Shown here in pieces: positions 23,870 through 37,508 of a stretch of 64,000 bases of DNA (position 1 is its first letter; every line of letters begins with the position of its first letter). A program made the position numbers and the translations under genes. Where the stretch lies: NCBI GenBank assembly GCA_037013495.1, contig CM072810.1, positions 108,476,398-108,540,397 on the forward strand, written 5' to 3'. The notes under the pieces are model-generated. The model was not told where the DNA came from, ran no database searches, and saw only the letters and a program-made list of their open reading frames with translations. This DNA comes from Hippophae tibetana (taxonomy: Eukaryota > Streptophyta > Magnoliopsida > Rosales > Elaeagnaceae).

Positions 23870-24077
23870 TGAAGAAATAATCAGAAGAAGAAATAAACGT
23901 TTTCTCTAATATATTTTTTCTTAATTTGTATAGGGCATGTATATTATTTATATAGACAAATATTAATTACTATTTCAATAACTATCATGATTGAATTACA
24001 TGGTTTACAACTATTTTATAAGTGTCGTGTATATTGGTAGGCGTTTGTCGTCGGTGCAGTATTTATTGAATTCAATA
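23870..24077 (-). repeat. 5' LTR of the copia element
   Basis: Same structure as the left LTR. Its outer end has decayed from CA to TA on the plus strand (TTGAATTCAATA), and TCTTT follows at once. Confidence 0.9.
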
Positions 24078-24082
24078 TCTTT

Positions 24083-25440
24083 ATCTTTGAATACAAGATA
24101 AGTTGCATGAACAATTAGTAAGACATGAATTTACATGGAAACAAAAGTCTAGAGAGATTTGGATTAAAGAGGGTGATAGAAAAACAAAATTATTTCACCT
24201 ATCTAATTCATTCAGAAGAAGGAAGAATACAGTTTGGTCACTTCAAAATGAAGAGGGTAGGTTGATACAAGATAGAAATGAGCTTTGGCAAGACATTTGT
24301 TCTCATTTTCCACATATGTAACGGTGAACTCTCAAGAATTGTTTATTATTAATAGTGTTTTCTCACCGTGCATTGAGAGAATGAAAAATGAGGAACTATG
24401 CAAGATCTCAGATATTGGTGAAATAAAAAAATATCCTTATGGAGTATCCATAATCTAAAAGCACTTGGATTAGATGGAATGTCAGTTGGTTTCTACAAAA
24501 AGAATTGGGATGTGATAAGACGTAATATTATTAAGTTTGTTCAAGAATGTTTCGTAGAGGGTTTTCTTTTGCCTTAAATCAATGAAACTGTGATCATTTT
24601 GCGACAAAAGAAAAATCAACCATCTTTTTTATCACATTGTAGACCATTTAGCTTATACAATGTTAATTATAAGATCGTATCAAAGATTTTGGTGAATAAA
24701 ATGCAACCTCTTCTTAATAAGATAATCTCACTTTTTTCAAGCTATATTTGTTTCAAGTAGATGAATTTCAAAAAAATACTATTCTTGTACATTCATATAT
24801 ACCATGAAGAAAAAAACAAAGTATTGGAGATCAAAATAGGTATGATTAAGACATATGATAAAATGAAATGGAGATTGATTATGCATGTCATACATAGATT
24901 GGGATTTTCAAATTGGTTTTATCATCTTATTGGCAATGTCTTTCTTCACTGTCTTACTCGATATTGCTAAATGGTTAAAAATTTGGAAAATTTTACCTGC
25001 TAGAGGTTTGAGACATGGAGATCTTATTTCGTTTTATTTATATTAGCTATTGCATCAAAGTTTCTAGACAGGCCACCCATATTACTCACCAATTTTATGC
25101 TGATGGTATCATACGCTTTTGTCATGCCAAGGAGAATTGAGGCTCAGACCCTATTGGACATACTTGATAATTATGGCTTAATTTAAGGCCAATCTCCTAG
25201 CCTCTTAAAACCTAAAGTATTTTTATCAAATAATGCAAATGATTTGTTGAAGACTAGGATTGTGGATATATTGGGAATACACGAGACATATAAAAACATC
25301 ACCTACCTAGGAATCCTTTGTTTATTCAAAAGAACAAAACCAGAAAGTTCAATAAAATTTTAGTAGTATATTCGAAGGTTAGAGAACTAAAACTATTGCT
25401 CTGGTAAGGAAATTTTGATAAAATAATTGTATCTAATAAA
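24083..25440 (+). pseudogene. L1-type LINE ORF2, reverse transcriptase part (3' half)
   Basis: Plus strand with stops. WKQKSREIWIKEGDRKTKLFH at 24136-24198 is the hallmark linker before plant LINE reverse transcriptase. It is followed by GLDGMSVGFYKKNWDVI near 24470, CRPFSLYNVNYKIVSKILVNK near 24640, ARGLRHGD near 24999 and FYADG at 25092-25106, which stands where FADD should be. YLGILCLFKR near 25305 and GNFDKIIV near 25408 match the thumb region. The remaining 3' part is missing. Together with the 5' half this was one element before the copia insertion. Confidence 0.82.
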
Positions 25441-25495
25441 ATATTATTATATTAATTAAAATAATTGTATCTAATAAAATATTATTATATTAATT
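25420..25495. repeat. Perfect 38-bp tandem duplication
   Basis: AAAATAATTGTATCTAATAA followed by AATATTATTATATTAATT is present twice with no spacer (25420-25457, 25458-25495). It sits exactly where the LINE coding similarity ends. Confidence 0.85.
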
Positions 25496-25562
25496 AACAT
25501 TATAATAAATTTATAATATATAACAATATCTAAATTGAAACTATATTTATAGCAATTAATAT

Positions 25563-25818
25563 AATTTTTTTATATTAAAATGTATTTAATATGATTTAAA
25601 TTTATAATTTAAAATATTTAAAAATAAATTTTATTGTGAGACAAGTACGTAAACCAGCTTTTAGTTATACGTACCAATATAGGATGGACCATTTTGTTGA
25701 ACAATCCATTAATAATTTTTTAAAAATTAAACTGTATTTAAAATTATTTAAATTCATGACTTAAAATATTTAAAAATAAGTCTTATATATGATCGACAAG
25801 AACGTAAACCAACTTTTT
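25563..25818. repeat. Diverged direct duplication, offset about 152 bp
   Basis: AAAATATTTAAAAATAA...GACAAGTACGTAAACCAGCTTTT at 25611-25660 recurs as AAAATATTTAAAAATAA...GACAAGAACGTAAACCAACTTTT at 25763-25815. The intervening ATAGGATGGACCATTTTGTTG (25682) also has a look-alike at 26500. Confidence 0.55.
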
Positions 25819-26426
25819 TATATATAATAATTTGAAAATATTTCATGAAGAAATATAGAATGAAAATACAATAAAAATCAAAGGTAATTTTTTTTTCAAA
25901 TACATCAAATTTTCAAAAAACAAAACCGAAATTAGTCAACAGTTATACTTCATGATCCATGAAAGAATATTCTTATATATTTTTTTTTGTCTTTAATTGA
26001 ATCAATTAACATTATTATATTTCAAAAAAACATATGACAAATATGTATATTTATACTGTTTAAGATAATAATTAAACCATAAATCTTTCTCCTACGATAA
26101 TTTATATATTCACTATTATTATCATAATTACTAGAATTTAAGAATTGAGAAAAAGGATAATCGTATCACTTAACTAAAAGCAGCGTCGTCCCCATCTTTT
26201 AAAACTTCAATGATTTATTATCTACCAAAAAAAAAAGGGTCTTTTATTTAATGTAAGTTTGAGAAAGAAAATAAGTGGAATATGAATATGATGGTGGTGA
26301 CATAAGAAGGAAATCAGACAAAATCTATTAATCAATTGAAAGAAAATGATTCATGCATGCAACAACTTGTTTTCATTTTCTATGGAAGAAACTTTATTTT
26401 CCTACCAAAATTTAAAGTAGGGAGAA

Positions 26427-26430
<4 letters not shown>
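25819..26430. other. AT-rich spacer
   Basis: Nothing recognised besides homopolymer runs. Confidence 0.4.
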
Positions 26431-26460
<30 letters not shown>

Positions 26461-26470
26461 TCTCTCTCTG
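26431..26470. repeat. (CT)n microsatellite
   Basis: An uninterrupted CT run of 27 bp (26431-26457), then AT and a further (CT)5. The Ser/Leu and Arg/Glu open frames across it are artefacts of the repeat. Confidence 0.95.
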
Positions 26471-26589
26471 TATCTGTTAGTAGTTGTTTGTACCAAATAT
26501 GGGATGGACCATTTTGTTGTCCAATACGATTTAATGAAGAAAGAAACCTTTATAGGAGGCCCATAACGTGTAAAACAATTCATTGATAC

Positions 26590-29150
26590 ATAACGTTGCC
26601 CTACTTTACTAGCACTATAACTTTATTTTTATTATTTTTTATTCATATTTTTAGATAATATTATAATATTATTTTTATTTAAAAAATATTTTAATTTAAT
26701 ATAATCTATTATTTAATTAAAAAATTATATATACAATAATATATATGATATTTGAAGATATTTTCGGATAATAAATTCATTAGACTCTTTTTATACCATA
26801 TGTTAAATTAATTGGTTAATTAAAAAGCTCCTACATTATAATATTAGTAAACTAACGAGCCCATAGCTTCTTGAAACGTACAAGCTGTTGATGCCTAATT
26901 TTGTATCGCATGCATATGCATTTATCTCTAATTAAATTAGGTAATGTCATGTCATTATTTTTTATTCAACGAGAGAAATAATAGAATATTCAAATAATTA
27001 GAAAGAGTTGTCTATAAAAATTCAAATATCATAATTTGATTGATAATATATGGAAAGGACACACAAAATAGGATATCTCAACTAAAACATTTTAGATGTC
27101 ATGATAGAAACAGTAAAAACCATTCAATAATAGAGCGAATGGATAATTATTGATCGATTTTGAAACATACTGATGCGTTGTTAATATAAGTTAACCAAAT
27201 AATGAAATAGAGCTAGAATAGAATTGTGAAAGTTATAAAGAAGAAAATTGAGTATTTTTTTATATATATATCTTAGTATCTAATTACTCTTTTTTTTTAA
27301 TATTTTAATTGATTGGGACGATCGTATCAATATGTGTTATCCAATAAAAACTATTAGCAAAATGCTTGTATGGTCCCTTTGGTTGAAACTTAAAGACAGG
27401 CCATATGATGTGTTGCTGGTTTATTTTTTCCAATCCACCGTATATCACGTGAACACGTTATATTATACAAATTTTTACGAAAATATAAAATAATACTTTT
27501 AAAATTTATAGTTATAAAAATAAAATAATATTATTTCACGTCAAAAAGTTATCTGAATTTAACTAAGATATTTAAAATCATTTGATATTAAATGTTATTT
27601 AATTATGATATTATTTTAATTATTATAAATTTATAAATTTTTTGAATGATATTTTTATATATTTTTTATAATTAATTTAATATATATTATTTATATATAT
27701 ATCCCAATCAATTGATTCACATATTTTAAAAAATCAACACTTTATTCCCAAATCTTTTGTGGTGCCTATTTAATCTTTCAACTCTCTTTAAAAAAAACTC
27801 CATGAATTCAATTGCTTTTTGTGTAAAGAGAGAGTGATCGGACATTTTTCGTGTTTATTTCAAAACTAATAAGTATTTATTTTTTATAATAATTTAATTT
27901 TATTATTATTAAAAAATTAATTAATAATAATAAATTATCATATATATATATATTAATTCTTCTAATTATAACTTATTTAAATTAAAATAGTCTCTGTGTA
28001 ATACAATTAAAAAAATAAAAAATAAAATAAAAAAATAACTTTATCTTTCTAATATTAATATTTACTAATAATATGATTAAATTATCAAAAATAAGTATTC
28101 AATCTAAATATTATTTTTATAATAGATAAGAGATTATTTATTATATCTTATTTAATAAAAAAATATCATTTTTAACAATAAATTTATCTCTTTTAAAAAT
28201 GTGTATTTTTTTCCAAAGATGTGATAAGTGAGAATGAATCATTTATGCAAATATAAATTTTTGTTGAAAAAAAATAAAAATAAAAATTCTAAAATTTATA
28301 GCCACAAAAACATAACTCTTTTATATTTAATTCATAAATTTTCAATATCAAAACAAAATTTAGTATATTATTTTACATTTAATAACATCCAATTAAATGA
28401 AGTTCAAATTATATTATATTAACTCAGACACATTCAATATTGAACTATCATCCAATGTTATTATAGTTTTTATTTTTATAGGAATACTATTTTTAAAAAA
28501 TATATATATATATCACAAATCTATGATAAATCATAAATGATATGGCACATAATTATTGATAAATATAATCAGAAGAACTATATGATTATGATCAGTGAAA
28601 AATTACGATGTCATTGTAATTATGATATATATAAATACTCTTTTTTTTAAACAAATTAAATTTGTTTAAGCAAAACTTAACATATGTTAATAAGATAAGA
28701 TGTCATATAAGTCACTTAGATTATGTTATTTGTGATGTTTAATCACTTAAATTATAAACATTATCGTTTAGTTTTATCTATGTAAAAATAGTCAATTAAT
28801 ATAAATTATATTATTTTAATATATATTTTTATTGAAATATTATTATTTTTTATTAATTAATTAAAATATGAAACTTTAACAAGGATAAAAGTAAAATTTA
28901 ATATTAAAGTATCTAAAAAAATTAAATAAAAAGTTTTTTAAAAAATATATTTTAATTTTAATAAAATATTTACAGTTAATAGATATTAAAAATGAATATT
29001 TTGTAAATTTTATCGTTACTAAATAATTATATTTTAATCGTGTTTGAATACTTGATAAAAAATAATAATATTTTAATAAAAATTATTAAAATAATATAAT
29101 TTATTTTTAAAAAATATTTCTTTAAAGAATAAGATACTAGATAAGAAATC
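26590..29150. other. AT-rich spacer
   Basis: About 2.5 kb with very high A+T, TA runs (for example 27690-27702, 27938-27952, 28499-28512) and no recognisable gene or element. Confidence 0.45.
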
Positions 29151-29345
29151 CCCCAAATTAATGTACATGGTTGAGAACTCCTCGAAACTGCGTGAGCTAA
29201 TGCCAGTCTATCCACTACTTGTATGGAATTTCTCATCTCTTCGCAATGTATTTCTTCCTCTTTCAATATATATTCTCTTTCAAGAAGATATTATTCTGCC
29301 ATTTTTTTCGTTGGAGAGAATTAAAGGGGCTTCTGTCCGGTAATC
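29150..29345. other. GC-richer island, unassigned
   Basis: A 190-bp patch with balanced composition in the desert. Both strands have short open frames (plus 60 codons at 29161, minus 79 codons ending 29027) but neither product is recognisable. It could be a captured gene fragment or an old element end. Confidence 0.3.
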
Positions 29346-32300
29346 TTAGGATATATTCTCGTTATCTCTAATAATTATGGAAGATATATGCAACTCTTCG
29401 TGGTAAAATTTTACTGAATTTATATAATTATAGATAAATCAATTTTAAATTGTTTGGTGATAATCACACATAATTTTTTTAAAGATAGCTTCGATTTATT
29501 ATAAAGTAATTTAATTAAAAAATCAATAATTTAAGTTTATATATTTAATAATCTAATTAATTTTAAACAAATTTATTTAATTAGTTAATTATTTTCATAA
29601 ATTCTCACTAATTAATAATTGCATATATATCTTAAATTATTTAATCAAATATATTTATATCTTTTATTATTTTTTTATATGTTATTAAATTATTATTCTT
29701 CAAAAAAAAATATTATGACAAATTATTTAGGTTTAATTTTTTTATTTATTTTTTTAAAAATTCTTAAATTATTTAAAATCACATGGTTACTATTGAATAT
29801 TATGGAAATTGTTACTAAAACATAGTTGAAATGTTGCTAATATATTACTAAAATATTAAACAAAATATTAATTTTTAATTTATTAATCTTTTTTTTTTTT
29901 TGAACAATCATTATAATCCAATAAAATTTATTTTTATACTATCAATATATATCTATTTATAATAGTTATTATAATTAGATAATCTATTTAATTATTTCAA
30001 ATATTTTAATTATTTATTTTATTATATTTAGCAAAAACAATAATACATATTTTATTATATAATATTTTAATTAATTAATATAAATATTTTGTGTATTTAA
30101 AAATATACATATTAAATAAAAAAATTAGTTTAAAATATAAGTAATTATTTGTTTTTATGTTTTATAAAATTTTATAAACAATTTCATATTTTTGATAGAA
30201 TTTTTATAATTTTTGTGATTTTTATTCGAAAATTATATTAAACATGATAATATTTTTATTTATGTTGATATTTCAAACATTGTATATATTTTATCTGTTT
30301 TCTCTTATTCTTCTTCTTCTTTTTCTTGTTCGTACATATTCTTTTCATTCGCTTGTGGGTACATTTTCGATACTTTATTAATACTATTATTTAACAAATG
30401 GTGCGTACGAAAACCTATATTTTCGTAGTAATATAATATATTTTTTATATTTAATTTAAAATATATCAATCGTTTAAGGTTAGAATTTAATTGAGAAATT
30501 AAGTCACGTGCGGTTGAAGAAGTAAAATCAGGAGAGCACATGTGTATGCGTGTTGGCTGTTGAGAGAATAAAGCTAGTTTTGTTGAAGAGTGACATCACG
30601 TGTATGCGAGAATGTGAGGGAAAATTATTTATTTTTATTAGAATATACGGTAATATATTCTATTAATTTAATATTATTTAAATTTAATATAATTTTTTTA
30701 AATATATATATTTAATATTTAATAAAATAAATAAATATTAGTGATGAAAATGAATAACATTATTTTTTTGGGTAGTATATCTCTAAGAATGGGAAAAAAA
30801 TGTGTAGGTCGTTTATATATGATTATATATATTGTGGATTCGGTTTTATTTAATATATTTTAAAAAAAAATAAGTTTTTTTTGGTAATAATCATATCTGT
30901 TTGTCTTTAAAATTAATTAATTTTTATATTAATTAATAATTATAGTTTATTAAGTAATTTTAAAAAAAATTAGAAAATTGTTTTTTTTTATTTTTTAATA
31001 ATCATCTGAATTATTATTATTCGTTGATAAAAAATTATATCAAAATCGTAACAATTTTTTAACAAATTCAAATATAAATTTAAAAAATCAATTCAAAAAT
31101 AATTATATCAAAATCTATCACAAACTTACCGGTGACATTCCTATGAAAAAAAACTATTACGAGATAAAGATACGAATTAAGTCTATTTGATAGAAAAAAG
31201 AATACTATGTGTGCCAAATGAATTCCCTTTGTGTTGACATAAAGTTAAAAGTTAAAAAGTTAAAAAGACATAAAGTCTATGTTTTTGGTTAGTGTGTCTG
31301 TGTTCCAAAAAATACTATTGCGAGATCGTTCTCTGTGAGTTGAGATTCTTTGTGGACAGTATATATATGCTCTGGTGGGCAATATTAACAATTTGTTTGG
31401 TCATACTAATTATGAAAGAAATATCTCAATATTTTCATCAACATTTTCTTAAACGAATATGTTTGTCTTTAAAATATCTTTTACCATATTTTAAAAATAA
31501 ATCGATATTTTTTACGAAAATATTGAATATATATAAATTATATAAAGATAATAAATTTTAATTTTTATATTTAATTATAAGTTATAATTCATTAAATTAT
31601 TATTCATTTATAAATAATTAGTTACATGATTTTTTAAATTATTTTTCTCTCATCCTCTCTATCATTATCTTGTATAAATAATTTTATAATCGTATTATTT
31701 ATTATTTCATTAATTTCAATATTACACATATAGATATCACAATTTGTAGTCTCTTTTATTTAGATTTAGATTTAGGGTAATGGTTCTTAGCATAAATTTG
31801 TTTACTATAATTTCTAGCATGTTTTCGATATTATTTATTTATTTTTTATTTAAATATAATCTTAATATATATATATATATATATACTATTTTATTGATAA
31901 AAATGATAATATTTTCAATTCTATTATCAAAATGATTTAAAATTATCTTTGTGTTGTAGTATATTTATCAATTTTAATAAATTATATAATTAGAATATGT
32001 TTGTATTTTTAATTTAAATGAATGGTATTGATTTTACTTTTTAAAAAAATATTTTCTTAATTTTATTAGAAATTTTATGAACAAAATTATTGCAAATATA
32101 AAGAATATTATCAATAATAATCCATAAATGTGACTAATAGTATAATTATTGTTTCTATGTTTTGTCTTTCTCTCTTTTCTTTTCTTTTTTCTTTTTTTTC
32201 ACTTTTCGAACATATTCTTTTTATTCGATTGCCGTACATTTTTTTAGAATTGATACTTTATTAATACATAATTTATTATTTTCTTAAAAAATTATCACCT

Positions 32301-33309
32301 TGAACAATATTTAATTCCTTTAATCTTTTTTGAGACTAGCTTAGGTTTTCATGATTTCAAGTTGTTACGTGATTAAAACTTTTTTTTAATAAAAGTTGGA
32401 TAAATTTATTTTTGATTTTTTAATTATTTAAATACAAGTTTTCTTTAGTTTTTTTTTTCTTCATGAGTGTAGCATTAAAATTCTCATTCAAATATTAATT
32501 TTTGATTATAAATATATTACTACAAAAAATAAGAATCTAAATATATTTTATTAAATAGGAATAATATTACATAATGAAACTTTATTTTTTTATATTTATC
32601 AAAAAAACAATTCTTAGGTACTCTTCTTTTTATTAATTACATAAAATATTATCTTTAAATTATAATATCAATAATAACATCCTAATATATTTAAATAAAT
32701 TTAAATGATGGAACTTAAATATTAAATGAAATTAATTGATTTGATCAAAATTTAAATGATATTTACATTTAATGTGAAAATATTTAAATTATTTTTTTTA
32801 ATAAAAATATATTAACATGATATAAAAAATTTACATGAAAGTTGTTATAAATATTTTTTATTACATTATAAACCAAGCAACAAAACCACTTGTAATGGAA
32901 AAAAAAGTTATATTAGTGATTTTATTACGAGAAAAATGAACTTTATTTTTATAATTTATAGTTTTGGTCTTTTTAGTTTCATCATTTCTAAAAATTGATT
33001 TCTTTTGTAGATTAAGAGTATTTTTTAAATAATTACTCAATTTAAGTATATATTTTTAATAATTATAAGATTATATATAATTAACTGTGTAATAATAAAA
33101 ATATTTTAAAAAAAATATTAATATTAAAATACTTAAATATTTAATCTGATCTTAATATAGTATTTTTAAAAATAAAAATATTACTTAAAATCTAAGTATC
33201 ATAAGCAATAAAATTATAAAACTAAAATCCATTAAAAAAAATTGAACTTGCTCACCTTTGAACAATTTGGTGAAAACAAAGAGGCAACGAACAAAAATAT
33301 TATTTAATT
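29346..33309. repeat. AT-rich desert with dispersed-repeat segments
   Basis: No genes. A C/T-rich block with GAACATATTC-like words (GTTCGTACATATTCTTTTCATTCGC at about 30328, TTCGAACATATTCTTTTTATTCG at about 32205), each followed by a TACATTTT...GATACTTTATTAATAC tail, occurs twice about 1.87 kb apart. The segment 29935-30260 (GTATTTAAAAATATACATATTAAATAAA, then TTAGTTTAAAAT and ATGTTTTATAAA) is clearly related to 40390-40650. These look like copies of an old, unnamed AT-rich repeat. (TA)n lies at 31867-31886. Confidence 0.45.
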
Positions 33310-33415
33310 AATTTTAGTAATCTCGAAGACTCTTTTACGTCACAGACACCCTTTTTTCGCGATTCCCATGTCATAGGATGACGCGAGGCTACCAGGAATC
33401 TAAAGTCATCTATGT
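33310..33415 (+). promoter_or_regulatory. as-1-like segment, diverged duplicate of DNA upstream of NIMIN
   Basis: It contains TTACGTCAC (33335-33343; TGACG on the minus strand) and TGTCATAGGATGACGC (33369-33384), which resembles the as-1 element of two TGACG cores that binds TGA bZIP factors. The segment from ATTTTAG to GGAATCTAAAGTCATC aligns in the same orientation with 38573-38675 just upstream of the NIMIN gene. No NIMIN coding remnant follows it. Confidence 0.4.
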
Positions 33416-35640
33416 ATTTAGATATTTCTTGAGGAATAGAAGGATATGCACAAATTTACTCGCTACACAATATTATCAAAAAAGTAAAATAATTACCACA
33501 CATTATATTATATAAATAATATAAATACTATTCCTTTCTTTAATAAATATTAAGATGAGAATCTTTTATCATATAACAATGTCAGGAAATTTTAATGATT
33601 ATTATTTTTTAAACTCACGGTCATTTAAATTTAATAAATATATAATATAATAACAGTTAAATAATAATAATTATTATTTAAAAAAAATTATAAAATAAAT
33701 AAAAAATAGATTTTGAAATATAAATTTTTAAGTTACTTTTATTATAATTAAAAATTTAATATTAATTTTTTTTATAAAATGATTTATAATAAATACTTTT
33801 AAAATAAATAATTAATCAATTTATTGTTTTAATAAAGAATAAATATATAATAATAAATCAATATAATCTAAATATAATATCAATATAATAGATTTTTTAC
33901 AATAATTATATAACTTATTTAATAAATAAGTCAAATATAACGAAGTAATATATAAACTTATTTAATTAATATTTTTACTATCTAAAAAGTTAGTTTTACA
34001 TGAATGATAGATATGAGTTGATTGAATTTAAAAAACATATTTTTGTTAAAAATAATTTATATTAGTTAACTTTTTTCTAATTAATATGGTATATGATATG
34101 TTATCCATATAAAAATTATTAATTCAAAAAAAAATTATATATTTATAAATAAATTGATTGAACACTCATTGAATGAATAATCATGAATTGTGTGAATTTT
34201 TATTTTTAATGCAATAAAAAAATTATATTATTCATAAAAATGTTTATTATATTAATATTTTGGTATTTATTGTTAAAGAAACCAATAAAAAGTAAAAATA
34301 TATTTATTATATAGACATTATGATATTTATTAATGTAAAATAATTAAAAAATAGAGTTTAGTTCATAAGTGAATTGATCAAATATTTATTAAATGAGTAA
34401 TCGTAAATTATATGAATTATTATCCTTAATATAATAAAAATAATTATATTTTATAAAATATTTATTATATAGATATTTTAGGGAATAATATCAAAAATAC
34501 CCAACCTTTGAGGTATTATCAAAAGTATTTCCCAAATGTAACATAAGTTAAATATAATGAAAGTAGATAGTAATATTTTATAAATAAAAATAAAAAATAA
34601 ATAAGAACTTATGAGTGATAAGAAATCAATTAATATTAAATTAAACATATAAGACATATCATGATATTTTTCAAAATAAATGATAATTAATAAAAATAAA
34701 TTTAAAATGTAAAATTAAATCTTAAAAAAATGAAATTAAAGATCCATTATTTTCATCATTGAGAAAATTATTCCCAAAAAACAAATACATAGTTTATTTT
34801 GTAATAAGTAATAAAGAAATAAGAATTAATATTATAATAAATAGATACACTAATAAAAATAAAAATTCTATATAATAAAATAATAAACATGAAATATGCC
34901 CTAGTATGAATGATCCATGATAATTTAAAATACCGTAAACTAAAATTCATAACATATCGTAGGTTTTCTATTAATATTCATGATAAAAATGTAAATCAAA
35001 TATTAAGATTGGGTTATGAAATTAAAAGATAATACTTAATAAAGTAAAAAAAACATACATTTTCAATACAATACATAATATGTTATTTATTAACAAATAG
35101 TCACACTACTGTAATATATGGACACAATGAATTCATAAAAATTGATAAAATATTTCAAAAATTATCAAATAAAAAAACCAAAAATATCGATACACTTTGA
35201 AATATCAAAAGAATAACACTTAGACATTAAAGAAACTTTAATAAGAGAAAGAAAAAAACAATGTCACTAAATATAATAACATGCCAAGATTTTCATTTAT
35301 AGAATCTAAAGAAGACTTCCAATAAATAAAAAGAAGTCACATAATTAAAACAAAAAATTAAAACAATGAAAGTCTTAATCAATGATGTTATATTACGAAG
35401 AAAATAATGTTTAAAAATAGATTAAAAAAACATAATAGCAAAAAATTAAATAATATTAATGAAAACTTTAAGACTTCTAATAAAAGAAATAGATTTATTC
35501 AAATAATCAAACACAAAATATCTACGAGATATAATTGAAGTACAAAATGGATTATTGTTAGAAATAAATGAACATAACTATAAAAAAATATTGCTACGAA
35601 ATCCTAATTAAATAATACAAACTAAAATATTTTAAAATTA
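33416..35640. other. AT-rich desert with a diverged tandem pair
   Basis: No genes. AATTGATTGAACACTCATTG...TTTATTATAT at about 34152-34272 is a diverged direct copy of AATTGATCAAATATTTATTA...TTTATTATAT at about 34372-34472, offset about 220 bp. Other open frames are A/T artefacts. Confidence 0.45.
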
Positions 35641-36490
35641 TAGTTTTTAATAATCATTATTTATTATTTTTTAAAAAATTAATATAAATTAAAAACATTT
35701 AAGTGTCGAAGAATCATGACCCTAACAATAAAATATATAACTTTTTAAATTTTATAAAAATTAAAATAAAAAAGTGAATAAATAATCTTAATTTAAAACT
35801 TTTGAAATTATATTTTTGATTCATAATTAAACATTTATGTTTATTATTTATTATTCTAAAAATAATTAATTTTTATTAACATTAAAATTTTGAACAAATT
35901 TGACCAAAATAATTATATATCATCTAAACTTTTTAATTTTATAAAAATAGTGTAAGGAGTAATTAAAAATTATAAGTAAATTATTTTAGAATTCTAATTA
36001 AAATTATTAATTAAATTATTGTTTATATTATTTATTATTTTAAATAAGTAATTTTAATTAAATATATTGAAAATAAATTTTATGAATATGTGATTAAATA
36101 ATTAAAAAATTTAAATTCCTAATTAAGTCATTATATTCATTATTCTTTATCCTAAAAATTTATTTTAATTAAAAATATTTTTAGAAATTTAGAGTAAATA
36201 ATCTAAATTGAAATATTTTAGAAATTTAATTTTTAGTTTCTAATTAAGCCATAATACCTATTATTTAATATTTTAAAAATATTAATTTAATTAAAAAATA
36301 TTAAAATTTTGAAGAAATGTAATCAAAATAATTATAAACAATCCATAAATTTTTTAAATTTATAAAAATAATAATTAAATAACTCTAGAATGGAGTTATT
36401 TTAAGATTTTAGTTTAATTATGAATTAAGTTATTATATTTTTTAAAATAATTAATTTTAATTAAAAATATTAAAAAATATGATATATTTA
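35640..36490. repeat. Diverged AT-rich tandem array, at least five units
   Basis: A module AATTAAGT(C/T)ATTATATT...TTATT...TTTTAATTAAAAATATT recurs near 35826, 36010, 36118, 36243 and 36424, with unit lengths varying between about 110 and 185 bp. Units carry indels, so the array is old. No known satellite recognised. Confidence 0.5.
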
Positions 36491-36738
36491 ATACATAAAT
36501 AATTAAATTAAGTTATGAAAAAAATGTGTTTATATTTATATTAAACTTTATCAATTGTGACACTTAAATTTTAGGACTATAATGATACTTTTATCCTAAC
36601 TACGCTACTTAATATTATTTAGTATTAAAATCTTACAATTCTTTTTATTCTAATTACATTAATCTTACTCAATATAGTATACTTAAGTATAAAAATATTT
36701 CATTAATATTATATTGCAATACTCATGATAATAATTAA

Positions 36739-37508
36739 TCACATGTTTAGTTTATTAGAATAAAATGTAATTAAAATTAATTCTTTCCAATTTTATATTT
36801 GGTTGGACTGAAAAATATGAATGAAATAAAATCGATTTATAAAAGAAAAGGAACCAGAATTTCTTCTCACCCATTAAGGAATTATGATTTCATTTCTATC
36901 TCAATTTTTTTTCAATTGTACCCCAACTCTATATATAATCTTAAACCTTAAACTTTAAATCCAAAAACCAAAAATCTTATTTAAATTTTTTTTTAACCCT
37001 AAACCTTAACACACAAATATAACCCAAAACTATATTTAGAAAAATAATAATTTTAACTCTAAACCTTAACTTACAAATATAACCCTAAACCCTATTTAGA
37101 AAAATAATAATTTTAACTCTAAATATTAACCTACAAATATAACCCTAAATCTTAAAACCCTATTTAGAAAAAAATGATAATTTTAACCCCAAAATATAAC
37201 TCTAAATCCCAAATCCCAAAATCGTAAATCTTAAACCTTAAAATCTTAAACACTATTTTTTTAAAAATAATTTTAATAATGTATTTTGTGTAACAAAAAA
37301 TAATAATAATTAAATGATATTATTTAAACTTATTTAATATAGAATTATTAAGATAATATACAATGTTTTCTATTCAATTACAGTTGTAAATAAAAAATTA
37401 CAATACTAATTTCTTCTTTGATTTCAGCTATAAAACCAAATAAAACTGATTTTTTTACATTTTATTCAATTTTTGTTACTATTCTCCTTCCCCGAAACAA
37501 ACATTACC
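36739..37508 (+). mobile_element. Tourist-like MITE with telomere-type motifs, copy A (770 bp)
   Basis: Copy A starts TCACATGTTTAGTTTATTAG and, read on the minus strand from its right end, GGTAATGTTTGTTTCGGGG. The flanks TAA (36736) and TAG (37509) fit a 3-bp TNA-type target site. The interior (about 36940-37250) is a degenerate array of CCCTAAA-type motifs with a spacer AAAAATAATAATTTTAAC repeated three times at about 60-bp intervals. The whole unit is homologous, in reverse, to 53877-54630. Confidence 0.6.

Larger units (their letters stand above)
20843..24077 (-). mobile_element. Ty1/copia retrotransposon, non-autonomous (3235 bp), inserted in a LINE
   Basis: Two 208-bp LTRs (20843-21050 and 23870-24077) flank an internal region read on the minus strand. 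Flanking TCTTT occurs at 20838-20842 and 24078-24082, a perfect 5-bp target duplication. The primer-binding site TGGTATCAGAGC (initiator Met tRNA) abuts the right LTR and a polypurine tract abuts the left one. Gag, protease/GAG-pre-integrase, the start of integrase and the end of RNase H are recognisable but full of stops. Reverse transcriptase is deleted. The two LTRs differ at about 26 of 208 positions by my count, mostly C/T and G/A transitions, so the insertion is old and has been methylated. Confidence 0.92.

Noticed and set aside
26336..26583. Arg/Glu- or Ser/Leu-repeat proteins on both strands
   Set aside because: Artefacts of the CT microsatellite.
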